Part shown: piece after piece, positions 34,955 to 43,424 of the stretch
How the letters are laid out: every line of letters starts with the position of its first letter
How positions within the stretch are numbered: position 1 is the first letter of the stretch
DNA from: Streptomyces stelliscabiei
GTDB lineage: Bacteria > Actinomycetota > Actinomycetes > Streptomycetales > Streptomycetaceae
DNA: 64,000 nucleotides
Direction of reading: 5' to 3'
Assembly: GCF_014873495.1 (NCBI RefSeq)
Contig: NZ_JADBGF010000001.1
Span: 6,448,001-6,512,000, forward strand
The notes under the pieces: generated by a model
The model's database searches: none
Seen by the model: only the letters and a program-made list of their open reading frames with translations
What the model was told of the DNA's origin: nothing
Made by a program: the position numbers and the translations under genes

Positions 34955-35181
34955 GCGCCTGCCCTCATCGGGTGGCATCCGGTGAGTTCCCTGGGCGTGG
35001 GGCGCGTTGGTGTGGAGCCCGGGCGCGTGCGGGCCGTGCGTGGCCCGGGTTCGCCGCTTTGCGCCCACCCGCGAGGGAGGTGACGTGAGTTGACTCCCGG
35101 TCATACTCCGTAGACCGGGGGAATTGACGTGAATATGTGCGGAAGCTCCCCTGGCCGGATGAACCGGATCAAGGGGGAGAC

Positions 35182-38100
35182 TTGCGCAGACACACCAAGA
35201 GCGCGTGCACGGCCGCGATCGCCATGGTGTCCGCCGTGGCGCTGACGGCGGGCCCGACCAGCCCGGCGTCCGCGATATCCGAGCGCGTGACCGGCGTGAC
35301 CGGCGCGGCGGGCCTGACGGGCTTCGCGGGCGTGACCGGCGTGGGCGGCGTGACCGCCGCCGACCTCGCGCCAGGCCGTCGCATCACGCTCGTCACCGGT
35401 GACCGCGTCCTCGTCGACGCCGGGGGCCGCGTGCTCGGCCTGGAGCGGGCCAAGGGCCGTGAGGGTGTCCCCCTGGCGGTGCGCGAGGCCGACGGCCACA
35501 CCTACGTCCTGCCGGCCGACGCGGCCCGGCTCGTCTCCGCCGGCCGGGTCGACAGGCGGCTGTTCGACATCACCGCGCTGAACACGGCGGCGTCCCGCGC
35601 CGCCCAGAAGCAGGGCCTGAAGCTGATCGTCGGCTACACCGGAACCGCCGCCGGCGCCCGGGCCGGCGTACGGGCGGCGGGCGACACCAAGGTCCGCCGC
35701 ACCCTGCGGACACTGAACGCCGAGGCGGTGCTCACTCCCGGGGACGACGCCGCCGCGCTGTGGAAGGCGGTCACCGACGCCGACGGCACCACCGCCACCG
35801 GGATCGCCCACCTCTGGCTGGACGGCGTCCGCGAGGTCACCCTCGACAGGTCCGTCGCGCGGATCGGCGCCCCGAAGGCATGGAAGGCCGGCTTCGACGG
35901 CAAGGGCGTCACCATCGCCGTCCTCGACACGGGCGTCGACGCGACCCATCCCGACCTCAAGGGCCAGGTGAAGGCCGCCAAGAACTTCTCCACCTCACCC
36001 GACACCACGGACAAGTACGGCCACGGCACGCACGTCGCCTCCATCGCGGCCGGCACCGGGGCCGGCTCCCGGGGCAGGTACAGGGGCGTCGCGCCCCGCG
36101 CCAAGCTGCTCAACGGCAAGGTGCTCGGCGACGAGGGCTTCGGCGACGACTCCGGCATCGTCGCCGGCATGGAGTGGGCCGCCGCGCAGGGCGCCGACGT
36201 GGTCAACCTCAGCCTGGGCGGCGGCGACACCCCCGAGATCGACCCGATGGAGGCGGCGATCAACAAGCTCTCCGCCGAGAAGGGCATCCTCTTCGCGGTC
36301 GCCGCGGGCAACGAGGGCGACGGCGGCGCGGGCACGGTCGGCTCGCCGGGCAGCGCCGCCGCCGCGCTCACCGTCGGCGCGGTCGACGACAAGGACCGGC
36401 TCGCCTCCTTCTCCAGCCGGGGCCCCACCCTCGACGGCCGGATCAAACCCGACGTGACCGCGCCCGGCGTCGCCATCACCGCCGCCGCGGCCCCGGGCAG
36501 CGTCATCGAGCGCGAGGTCGGCCAGAAGCCCAAGGGCTACCTGACGATCTCCGGTACGTCGATGGCGACCCCGCATGTCGCCGGCGCCGCCGCCCTCCTC
36601 AAGCAACAGCACCCGAAATGGACGTACGCCGAACTGAAGGCCGCCCTCGTCGCGTCCGCCAAGGGCGGCGCGTACACCCCCTTCGAGCAGGGTTCGGGCC
36701 GTATCCGCGTCGACAGGGCGATCAAGCAGAAGGTCCTCGCCCGGCCCGTCTCGGTCGACTTCGGCGTCCACCGGTGGCCGCACACCGACGACAAGCCGGT
36801 GGCCAGGAAGCTCACCTACAAGAACCTCGGCACGAAGGCCGTCACCCTCACCCTCGCGGTGAGCGGCATGAACCCCAAGGGCAAACCAGCCCCGGCCGGC
36901 TTCTTCAAGCTCGGCGCCAGGAAGGTCACCGTCCCGGCCCGGGGCAGGGCCACCGTCGACCTCATCGTGAACACCAGGCTCGGCGGGAACCTCGACGGCG
37001 CCTACTCCGCGTACGTCACCGCCAAGGGCGGTGGCCAGGGCGTCCGCACGGCGGCGGCCGTACAGCGCGAGGCGGAGTCGTACGACGTCACGCTGAGGAC
37101 GGTCGGCCGGGACGGCGCACCGGCCGTGCACCACGTGCTCGACCTGACCGGCGTCTCCGGGCTCGCCCGGGACACGTGGTTCACGCCGTACGACCAGGAC
37201 GGCACGGTCGATCTCCGGGTACCGGAGGGCGACTACATCCTCAACGCAGGGATCGTCGTGGACCCGGACGACGCCGCCAAGGGCGTGGACTGGCTCGCCC
37301 GGCCGACGCTCACCGTCGACCGGCGGATCTCCCTCACGCTGGACGCCCGCACGACGAAACCGGTGGACATCACCGTGCCCGATCCCGCCGCCCAACAGGT
37401 CCTCGCGGCACCGGAGTTCGCCCTGACGGTGGGCGGGGTCAGCTACTCCTCCGGCTGGCTCCTCGACACCTACGCGGGGTTCCGCACCGCGCACCTCGGC
37501 CCGCGGATCGCCGGCGGCAGGCTCAGCCAGACCTGGGCCGGCCAGTGGACCGGGGGCGGCACGGCGCAGTACGCCACCGCCGGCGGAGGCAAGGCCGAGA
37601 AGCTCGCCACCGGCTGCACCAAGCACTGGAAGAAGGACGAACTGGCCACCGTACGGACCGGCCTGGGCGCCTCCGGCACCGGAAGGAAGGGCGCGGTCCT
37701 CGCCTGGGCCCAGCTTCCCGGCGGCTCCGGCGCGCCCGCCGTGGGCGTCCCGCAGCCGGTGCCCGGCAAGCGCACGCTGTATCTGTCCGCCGCGAACGGG
37801 GTCTCATGGGTCCTCGACTTCGAGCAGTACGGCGCGGAGGACGAGCAGGGCTTCCCGCTCCTGGACGCCTACTACACCACCGGCGACAGCCGCACCTTCA
37901 AGGCGGGCCGGACGTACGCACAGACCTTCAACGTCGGAATCTTCGGACCGCGGATCGCCGGGAGCCACGGCATCCGGCGTGACGGCGCGTACCTGTACGG
38001 CCTGCTGCCGATGGTCGCCGACGGCCGGGGGCACGCGGGGGCGTCCGTCTACGAGAAGGTGACGACCACCCTGTACCGCGACGGCGAGAAGTTCGCCTCG

Positions 38101-38568
38101 GGCGAGGACGCGCTGGACGGGTCGGGCCAGTTCGAGCTCCCGGCGGGCCGCGCCGCCTACCGGCTGACGACCTCCCTCACCCGTCCCGCCGAGCTGGCCA
38201 GGGCCTCGTCCCGGATCGACGCGAGCTGGACCTTCACCTCCGAGAAGACCGCGCGTGACACGAAGATGCCGGTGTCCACGGTCCGCTTCGGCGCCCCGTT
38301 CCTCGGCCTCGACAGCACCGCTCCGGCGGGCGGCAGGGCCACCGTCCGCGTCACCGTGCAGGGCGCGGCCGCCGGCGACAACCTCAGGTCGCTGTCCGTG
38401 TACGTGTCGGGCGACGGCCGGAAGTGGACCGAAGTCGCGGTGAAGAAGGGCGCGTTCACGCACCGGACCCCGGCGGCGGGCAAGAGCGTGTCGCTGCGCG
38501 CCGAGGTGACCGACAAGCAGGGGAACACGTCGACGGTGACGATCCACGACGCGTACTTCGGCAGGTGA
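35182..38568 (+). CDS. secreted subtilisin-like (S8) serine protease
   Basis: About 1128 residues. Signal peptide (TKSACTAAIAMVSAVALTAG, cleavage after ASA near residue 31), a propeptide to about residue 215, then the S8 catalytic domain with Asp 249 (VLDTGVDATHPD), His 281 (YGHGTHVASIAAG), the oxyanion Asn (AAGNEG) and Ser 460 (SGTSMATPHVAGAAALL). The remaining 650 residues form beta-rich accessory domains. This is the large actinobacterial extracellular protease type. I prefer the TTG at 35182 after AAGGGGGAGA; a GTG at 35137 is in frame. It stands alone as a unit. Confidence 0.88.
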   Translation: MRRHTKSACTAAIAMVSAVALTAGPTSPASAISERVTGVTGAAGLTGFAGVTGVGGVTAADLAPGRRITLVTGDRVLVDAGGRVLGLERAKGREGVPLAVREADGHTYVLPADAARLVSAGRVDRRLFDITALNTAASRAAQKQGLKLIVGYTGTAAGARAGVRAAGDTKVRRTLRTLNAEAVLTPGDDAAALWKAVTDADGTTATGIAHLWLDGVREVTLDRSVARIGAPKAWKAGFDGKGVTIAVLDTGVDATHPDLKGQVKAAKNFSTSPDTTDKYGHGTHVASIAAGTGAGSRGRYRGVAPRAKLLNGKVLGDEGFGDDSGIVAGMEWAAAQGADVVNLSLGGGDTPEIDPMEAAINKLSAEKGILFAVAAGNEGDGGAGTVGSPGSAAAALTVGAVDDKDRLASFSSRGPTLDGRIKPDVTAPGVAITAAAAPGSVIEREVGQKPKGYLTISGTSMATPHVAGAAALLKQQHPKWTYAELKAALVASAKGGAYTPFEQGSGRIRVDRAIKQKVLARPVSVDFGVHRWPHTDDKPVARKLTYKNLGTKAVTLTLAVSGMNPKGKPAPAGFFKLGARKVTVPARGRATVDLIVNTRLGGNLDGAYSAYVTAKGGGQGVRTAAAVQREAESYDVTLRTVGRDGAPAVHHVLDLTGVSGLARDTWFTPYDQDGTVDLRVPEGDYILNAGIVVDPDDAAKGVDWLARPTLTVDRRISLTLDARTTKPVDITVPDPAAQQVLAAPEFALTVGGVSYSSGWLLDTYAGFRTAHLGPRIAGGRLSQTWAGQWTGGGTAQYATAGGGKAEKLATGCTKHWKKDELATVRTGLGASGTGRKGAVLAWAQLPGGSGAPAVGVPQPVPGKRTLYLSAANGVSWVLDFEQYGAEDEQGFPLLDAYYTTGDSRTFKAGRTYAQTFNVGIFGPRIAGSHGIRRDGAYLYGLLPMVADGRGHAGASVYEKVTTTLYRDGEKFASGEDALDGSGQFELPAGRAAYRLTTSLTRPAELARASSRIDASWTFTSEKTARDTKMPVSTVRFGAPFLGLDSTAPAGGRATVRVTVQGAAAGDNLRSLSVYVSGDGRKWTEVAVKKGAFTHRTPAAGKSVSLRAEVTDKQGNTSTVTIHDAYFGR

Positions 38569-38640
38569 GGCACCCCATCTGAGGCACCCCATCTGAGGCA
38601 CCCCATCTAGGCACCCCACCCGAGGCACCCCGCGACAGAC
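38567..38640. repeat. 14-bp tandem repeats after the protease stop
   Basis: GAGGCACCCCATCT three times exactly (38567-38608), then two degenerate copies. The first copy starts within the stop codon. Confidence 0.8.
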
Positions 38641-38685
38641 GGCCTACGGGACATGCCAGAGGGCATCCGGGGTGACGTCGTGGCA

Positions 38686-38732
38686 CCCGGCTACGGCGTC
38701 ACCCTCGGTGCCCCCGGCTACGGCGTCACCCT
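38686..38732. repeat. 27-bp duplication across a stop codon
   Basis: CCCGGCTACGGCGTCACCCT at 38686-38705 and again at 38713-38732. The second copy contains the end of the MmyB-like regulator (stop at 38718), so the terminal codons RVTP-stop are repeated downstream. Confidence 0.6.
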
Positions 38733-39644
38733 GGGCGCCCGGGGCGCGTCCGTGCCCCAGCTGGCCAGGAGGCGGAGGGCGTCGGCCGAAGGGGATCCCG
38801 GTTCGGCGTGGTAGGTGATCAGACTCTGCTCGTGATCGTCGGGCAGCTGCAACGTCTCGAAGGAGAGGGTGAGTTCACCGACCAGGGGATGACTCATGCG
38901 CTTCACGCCGTGACTCTTCTCCTTCACGTCGTGCGTCGCCCACAGCCGCCGGAACTCCTCGCTCTTCACCGACAACTCGCCCACCAGCGCCGACAGCAGC
39001 GGATCGTCCGGGTGACAGCCCGCGTCCATCCGCAGATAGCTGACGATGTCGGCCGCCTTCTGGTCCCAGTCGAGGTACAGATCCCGGTAGTCGGGTCGCA
39101 GGAACACCATCCGCGCCCAGTTCCGCTCCTGCGCGGGCAACTCCGACCAGTCCCCGAACACCGCCGCCGCCATCCGGTTCCAGACGAGGATGTCCGAGCG
39201 CCGGCCGGTGACGTACGCGGGGACCACGTCCAGGGTGTCGATCAGCTGTCGCAGGGAGCTGCGCACCTGCTGGGGGCGGGCAGACCGCTTCTTCTTGTGC
39301 GCCTTCGGCTTCGCGAGGTGGGTGAGGTGCGCGTGCTCGGCGTCGGTCAGCCGCAGGGCGCGCGCGATGGCGTCCAGCACCTCCGCCGACACATTGCGCC
39401 CGTTGCCCTGCTCCAGCCGCGTGTAGTACGCCACCGACACCCCGGCGAGCTGCGCCAGCTCCTCCCGGCGCAGCCCGGGGACCCGCCGGTGCCGCCCGAA
39501 CGCCGGCAGCCCCACGTCCTCCGGCTTCAGCCGGGCCCGCCGGGTGCGCAGGAACTCGCTCAGCTCGGCGCGCCGGTCCAGGGCACCGGCGGCTCCGGCC
39601 TCACCGAGGGGTGGCAGTTGCGCTGCTTCGGGCTGTTCGTCCAT
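38718..39644 (-). CDS. MmyB-like helix-turn-helix regulator
   Basis: 308 residues. The N-terminal XRE helix-turn-helix is FLRTRRARLKPEDVGLP ... VPGLRREELAQLAGVSVAYYTRLEQGN (about 30-90); the C-terminal MLTR ligand-binding domain contains VVPAYVTGRRSDILVWNRMAAAVFGDW and FETLQLPDDHEQSLITYHAEPGSPSADALRLLASW. This family usually lies beside, and controls, an oxidoreductase. That is the case here: it is divergent from an alcohol dehydrogenase, which is its probable target. The ATG at 39644 is the first start that includes the whole DNA-binding domain. Confidence 0.88.
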   Translation of the reverse strand: MDEQPEAAQLPPLGEAGAAGALDRRAELSEFLRTRRARLKPEDVGLPAFGRHRRVPGLRREELAQLAGVSVAYYTRLEQGNGRNVSAEVLDAIARALRLTDAEHAHLTHLAKPKAHKKKRSARPQQVRSSLRQLIDTLDVVPAYVTGRRSDILVWNRMAAAVFGDWSELPAQERNWARMVFLRPDYRDLYLDWDQKAADIVSYLRMDAGCHPDDPLLSALVGELSVKSEEFRRLWATHDVKEKSHGVKRMSHPLVGELTLSFETLQLPDDHEQSLITYHAEPGSPSADALRLLASWGTDAPRAPRVTP

Positions 39645-39815
39645 ACGGCAAGTATTCACGGTCGTACGCCGGGGAGCCTGACCCCGCCAGTGGTAGGACC
39701 AGCGGACGTACGCAAAGCCGTGACCTGGGTGAACCCTGTGACTTCGGGCAGGCTGGTATCCGCAGCCGGCCGGAAGGCAGGCCGGTTGCGGGACGACGAT
39801 CAGGAGAATCCCGGC

Positions 39816-40859
39816 ATGACCACCACTGTTGCCGCCTATGCGGCGCCCGCCGCCAAGGCTCCGCTGGAGCGCACCACCATCGAGCGCCGCGACGTCGGTG
39901 AGTTCGATGTTCTGATCGACATCAAGTTCTCCGGCATCTGCCACTCGGACATCCACCAGGCCCGCGAGGGCTGGGGCGAGGCGATCTTCCCGATGGTCCC
40001 GGGCCACGAGATCGCCGGTGTCGTCGAGGCCGTCGGCTCCGGGGTCACCAAGTTCGCCGTCGGCGACAAGGTCGGCGTCGGCTGCATGGTCGACTCCTGC
40101 CGCGAGTGCGAGAACTGCCGCGCGGGCCTGGAGCAGTACTGCCTCAAGGGCAACGTCGGCACCTACAACGCCATCGGCAAGGACGGCGAGCCCACCTACG
40201 GCGGCTACGCGGAGAAGATCGTCGTCGCCGAGGCCTTCACCGTACGCATCCCCGACGGCATCGGTCTCGACGAGGCCGCGCCCCTGCTGTGCGCCGGCAT
40301 CACCACGTACTCCCCGCTCAGGCACTGGAACGCCGGCCCCGGCAAGAAGGTCGCCGTCGTCGGTCTCGGTGGCCTCGGCCACATGGGCGTCAAGCTCGCC
40401 CACGCGCTCGGTGCCGAGGTGACCGTCCTGTCGCAGTCCCTGCGCAAGAAGGACGACGGTCTGAAGCTGGGCGCAGACCACTACTACGCGACGAGTGACG
40501 AGGCGACGTTCAAGGAGCTGGCCGGCACCTTCGACCTCATCCTCTCGACGGTCTCGGCCCCGCTGAACCTGGACGCCTACCTCTCCCTGCTGAAGACCGA
40601 CGGCGCCTTCGTGAACGTCGGCGCCCCCGAGGAGCCCGTGGCCCTCAACCTCTTCTCGGTCATCGCCGGCCGCAAGACCCTCGCGGGCTCCGGCATCGGC
40701 GGCATCCAGGAGACCCAGGAGATGCTCGACTTCTGCGCTGAGCACGGCCTCGGCGCCGAGATCGAACTGATCCGCGCGGACCAGATCAACGAGGCGTACG
40801 AGCGGGTGCTGGCGAGCGACGTCCGCTACCGCTTCGTGATCGACACGTCGACGATCTGA
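39816..40859 (+). CDS. zinc-dependent alcohol dehydrogenase, NAD(P)-linked
   Basis: 347 residues of the medium-chain family, YahK/cinnamyl type. The catalytic zinc ligands are in GICHSDIH, GHEIAGVV and the later cysteine of LLCAGITTYSPL; the structural zinc is bound by the four cysteines of CRECENCRAGLEQYC. The cofactor site is AVVGLGGLGHMGVKLAHALG. It reduces aldehydes to alcohols with NADPH or the reverse. Probably controlled by the divergent MmyB-like regulator. The ATG follows CAGGAGAATCCCGGC. Confidence 0.92.
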   Translation: MTTTVAAYAAPAAKAPLERTTIERRDVGEFDVLIDIKFSGICHSDIHQAREGWGEAIFPMVPGHEIAGVVEAVGSGVTKFAVGDKVGVGCMVDSCRECENCRAGLEQYCLKGNVGTYNAIGKDGEPTYGGYAEKIVVAEAFTVRIPDGIGLDEAAPLLCAGITTYSPLRHWNAGPGKKVAVVGLGGLGHMGVKLAHALGAEVTVLSQSLRKKDDGLKLGADHYYATSDEATFKELAGTFDLILSTVSAPLNLDAYLSLLKTDGAFVNVGAPEEPVALNLFSVIAGRKTLAGSGIGGIQETQEMLDFCAEHGLGAEIELIRADQINEAYERVLASDVRYRFVIDTSTI

Positions 40860-40871
40860 GAAAGCCGGTCC

Positions 40872-40900
40872 GGAGAGCAGGGGCGCAGCCCCTGCTCTCC
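40872..40900 (+). terminator. terminator after the alcohol dehydrogenase gene
   Basis: Perfect 13-bp stem GGAGAGCAGGGGC / GCCCCTGCTCTCC with a 3-nt loop, 12 bp after the stop. Confidence 0.8.
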
Positions 40901-41079
40901 ATGTGAGGGCATGGGTAGGGGCGGCGGAGGCGAAACACCTCACGCCGCCCCTACCCATGCCCCCGGACCCACCCCGTCCGGATGCGGGCCCACCCCCGCA
41001 GCCGGACGATGGAGCGAGGAGAACACACGGCACGCTGCCACGAGCGATCACCACCCCGGGGGGCGCGGAGGAGGGCGAC

Positions 41080-41922
41080 ATGCCCCTTCAGAAGGTCCGC
41101 CCCGGCACCGTCCACACGGTCCGCCCGGACATCACCGTCCTCGCCGACAGCCTGGAGGTCCCGGGCATCGGCCACATCCCGGTCAACGCCTTCGTGCTGT
41201 CGGCCGCCCAGCCGGTCGTCGTCGACACCGGACTCGGCCTGCCCGACCGCGACTTCGTCGAGACGCTCGCCACGGTCCTGGACCCGGCGGACGTGCGCTG
41301 GATCTGGCTCACCCACCCCGACCGCGACCACACCGGCGGCCTCTTCGACCTGCTGGCGGCGGCGCCCGACGCCCGGGTCGTGACGACCTTCGTCGGCGCG
41401 GGAATCCTCTCCTGCGAACGCCCCCTGCCCCTGGACCGCTGCTATCTGCTGAACCCGGGCGAGTCGATGGACATCGGCGACCGCACCCTCACCGGCTTCC
41501 GCCCGCCCCTGTTCGACAACCCCGCCACCGTCGGCTTCTTCGACGACCGCTCCGGCGTCTGCTTCAGCTCCGACTGCTTCGGCGCGCCCCTCCCCACGGC
41601 CGACCTCGCCCAGGCCGACGACGTCCGCGAGGTGCCCGCCGACGACCTGCGCATGGCTCAGCTGCTGTGGGCCACCGTGGACAGCCCCTGGGTCAGGACG
41701 GTCGACAGGGACAAGTACCTGGCGACCTTCGGTCCCCTCGCGGACCGCGAGCCCGACCTCGTCCTCTCCACCCACCTCCCCCCGGCCACCGGCATCACGA
41801 ACTCCCTCTTCGACACCCTCGCCACCGCCCCCGACGCCCCACCCTTCACCGGCCCGGACCAGGCGGCCCTGGAACAGATGCTGGCGGGGTTCGAGCCGAA
41901 CGGGGGCGGCCACGGAGGGTGA
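41080..41922 (+). CDS. metallo-beta-lactamase-fold hydrolase
   Basis: 280 residues. The fold shows NAFVLSAAQPVVVDTGLG, the metal motif LTHPDRDHTGG, GFRPPLFDNPATVGFFDDRSGVCFSSDCFG and LVLSTHLPPATG. The metal motif reads H-x-D-x-D-H: the second histidine of the usual HxHxDH is replaced by aspartate, as in flavodiiron-type members (which have glutamate there), so a di-iron rather than di-zinc centre is possible. No flavodoxin domain follows. Substrate unknown. The ATG at 41080 follows GGAGGAGGGCGAC. Same strand as the dehydrogenase but after its terminator. Confidence 0.8.
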   Translation: MPLQKVRPGTVHTVRPDITVLADSLEVPGIGHIPVNAFVLSAAQPVVVDTGLGLPDRDFVETLATVLDPADVRWIWLTHPDRDHTGGLFDLLAAAPDARVVTTFVGAGILSCERPLPLDRCYLLNPGESMDIGDRTLTGFRPPLFDNPATVGFFDDRSGVCFSSDCFGAPLPTADLAQADDVREVPADDLRMAQLLWATVDSPWVRTVDRDKYLATFGPLADREPDLVLSTHLPPATGITNSLFDTLATAPDAPPFTGPDQAALEQMLAGFEPNGGGHGG

Positions 41923-42010
41923 GCGGGAGCCGACCTCCGACCCCGACACTCAGCCCTCGGCCTTCGCCCCGCCGATCGGGCAAGAGACCCTCGCCCCGCC
42001 GAGCCCTCGC

Positions 42011-42044
42011 TGCCCCGTGCCCCGTGCCCCGTGCCCCGTGCCCC
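42011..42044. repeat. 7-bp microsatellite
   Basis: TGCCCCG repeated almost five times in the gap after the lactamase-fold gene. Confidence 0.75.
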
Positions 42045-42060
42045 AGGGTGGCAACACCCG

Positions 42061-42084
42061 CCTACTCAGGTTGAGTTGAGTAGG
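42061..42084. promoter_or_regulatory. inverted repeat upstream of a secreted-protein gene
   Basis: CCTACTCA (42061-42068) and TGAGTAGG (42077-42084), perfect 8-bp arms with an 8-bp spacer, about 100 bp before the start of the next gene. Candidate operator. Confidence 0.4.
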
Positions 42085-42180
42085 TGCGCTCATGTCCGGC
42101 GGGCCCCTGGGCGGCGAGTATCGGGGAAGCGGCGCAGAGAGTGCCGTCCCGATTCAGCTCGGATTCTTATGGAGTCTCTT

Positions 42181-42633
42181 ATGTCCCGACGTACTGTTCT
42201 GTCCGTGGCCGCCGGTGTCGTTGTCCTCGGTGGTGCCGGTGCCCTCACCCTTGCCTACGCGGGGGACCTGCCGGTGAAGCTGGCGCACAGCACGGCCCGT
42301 TACACCGCTCCCCACGGCGACCGCGACGGCTCGCTCACCTTCGGCACCGACGTCACGGCGTCCTCCGGTGTCAAGAGCGTGAAGGTGCTGGCATGGCCGC
42401 AGGACTCGTCCTTCGCCAAGGACGGGCTGACCGCCAAGGACATGGCCGGCGCGGAGTCGGCCGTCTGCAAGCCCTCCGGAAAGGACACCGCGCACTGCAC
42501 GTACACCGTCAAGGTCACGGGTTCGGACGCGAAGTCCTCCCCGCGCGGTGCCTGGCACGTCGCCGTCCTGGCCACCGCCAAGGACGGCACCACGACCCTG
42601 GACACCGAGGCGGCGGACTTCGTCGTCCGGTGA
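42181..42633 (+). CDS. small secreted protein of unknown function
   Basis: 150 residues. Signal peptide SRRTVLSVAAGVVVLGGAGALTLAYA with a twin-arginine-like start, then a beta-rich mature domain (DGSLTFGTDVTASSGVKSVKVLAWP ... TTTLDTEAADFVVR) with two cysteines (AVCKPS and HCTYTV) that could pair. It resembles the family called DUF5707 in Streptomyces; function unknown. The ATG at 42181 has GGAG seven bases upstream; an ATG at 42169 adds four residues. Confidence 0.75.
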   Translation: MSRRTVLSVAAGVVVLGGAGALTLAYAGDLPVKLAHSTARYTAPHGDRDGSLTFGTDVTASSGVKSVKVLAWPQDSSFAKDGLTAKDMAGAESAVCKPSGKDTAHCTYTVKVTGSDAKSSPRGAWHVAVLATAKDGTTTLDTEAADFVVR

Positions 42634-42792
42634 CCCGGCCGGGCACGTGACCGGGAGCGGGCGCGCGATCCCGCTGGGTGGGGACGGAATCGCCCGGAGC
42701 CCTCGCGCGTTGAGGTCGGTGGGCATCGGATGGCGATGGTGTACGAGCCGAGTACGCCGAGCCGCCGAGCTGACACGTATGGGAGGGCCGCA

Positions 42793-43305
42793 ATGGCTGC
42801 GCAGACGCAGAGGGCCGTGCTGGCGGGCGGGTGTTTCTGGGGAATGCAGGACCTGATCCGCCGGCTCCCGGGGGTGATGGCGACCCGGGTGGGATACACC
42901 GGGGGTGACGTGCCGAACGCGACGTATCGCAACCACGGCACGCACGCGGAGGCCATTGAGATCCTTTTCGACCCTGCGGGAACCGACTTCCGCGCGATCC
43001 TGGAGTTCTTCTTCCAGATCCACGACCCGAGCACCCGGAACCGCCAGGGCAATGACATCGGCCTCAGCTACCGCTCGGCGATCTACTACGTGGACGACGA
43101 GCAGAAGCGGATCGCCGAGGACACCATCGCGGATGTGGACGCCTCCGGTCTGTGGCCGGGCAAGGTCGTCACCGAGGTGGAGCCGGTCGGCCCCTTCTGG
43201 GAGGCCGAACCCGAGCATCAGGACTACCTGCAGCGCTACCCGGACGGCTACACCTGCCACTTCCCGCGTCCGGGATGGCGGCTGCCCGCCCGCACGGAGG
43301 GCTGA
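42793..43305 (+). CDS. msrA: peptide-methionine (S)-S-oxide reductase
   Basis: 170 residues. The catalytic motif GGCFWGMQD is at residues 12-20 and the conserved TGGDVPNATYRNHGTHAEAIEI and RSAIYY follow. It reduces oxidised methionine in proteins and free methionine. The C-terminal region has a further cysteine (YTCHFPRPGW) that can resolve the sulfenic acid. GGGAGGGCCGCA precedes the ATG. Confidence 0.95.
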   Translation: MAAQTQRAVLAGGCFWGMQDLIRRLPGVMATRVGYTGGDVPNATYRNHGTHAEAIEILFDPAGTDFRAILEFFFQIHDPSTRNRQGNDIGLSYRSAIYYVDDEQKRIAEDTIADVDASGLWPGKVVTEVEPVGPFWEAEPEHQDYLQRYPDGYTCHFPRPGWRLPARTEG

Positions 43306-43424
43306 CCCGCGAGACGGCCCGGCGGGGCGGTGCCTGGTGAACGTTCCTGGCACCGCCCGCGTTCTGTCCGGCGTTCGCGCGGGCTGGGTCCGGCGTACGG
43401 TCCCGTACCACCCGTACCACCCGT

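Noticed and set aside
35995..37626. A 543-codon minus-strand frame inside the protease gene
   Set aside because: It lies opposite the S8 catalytic and accessory domains and has no motif of its own.
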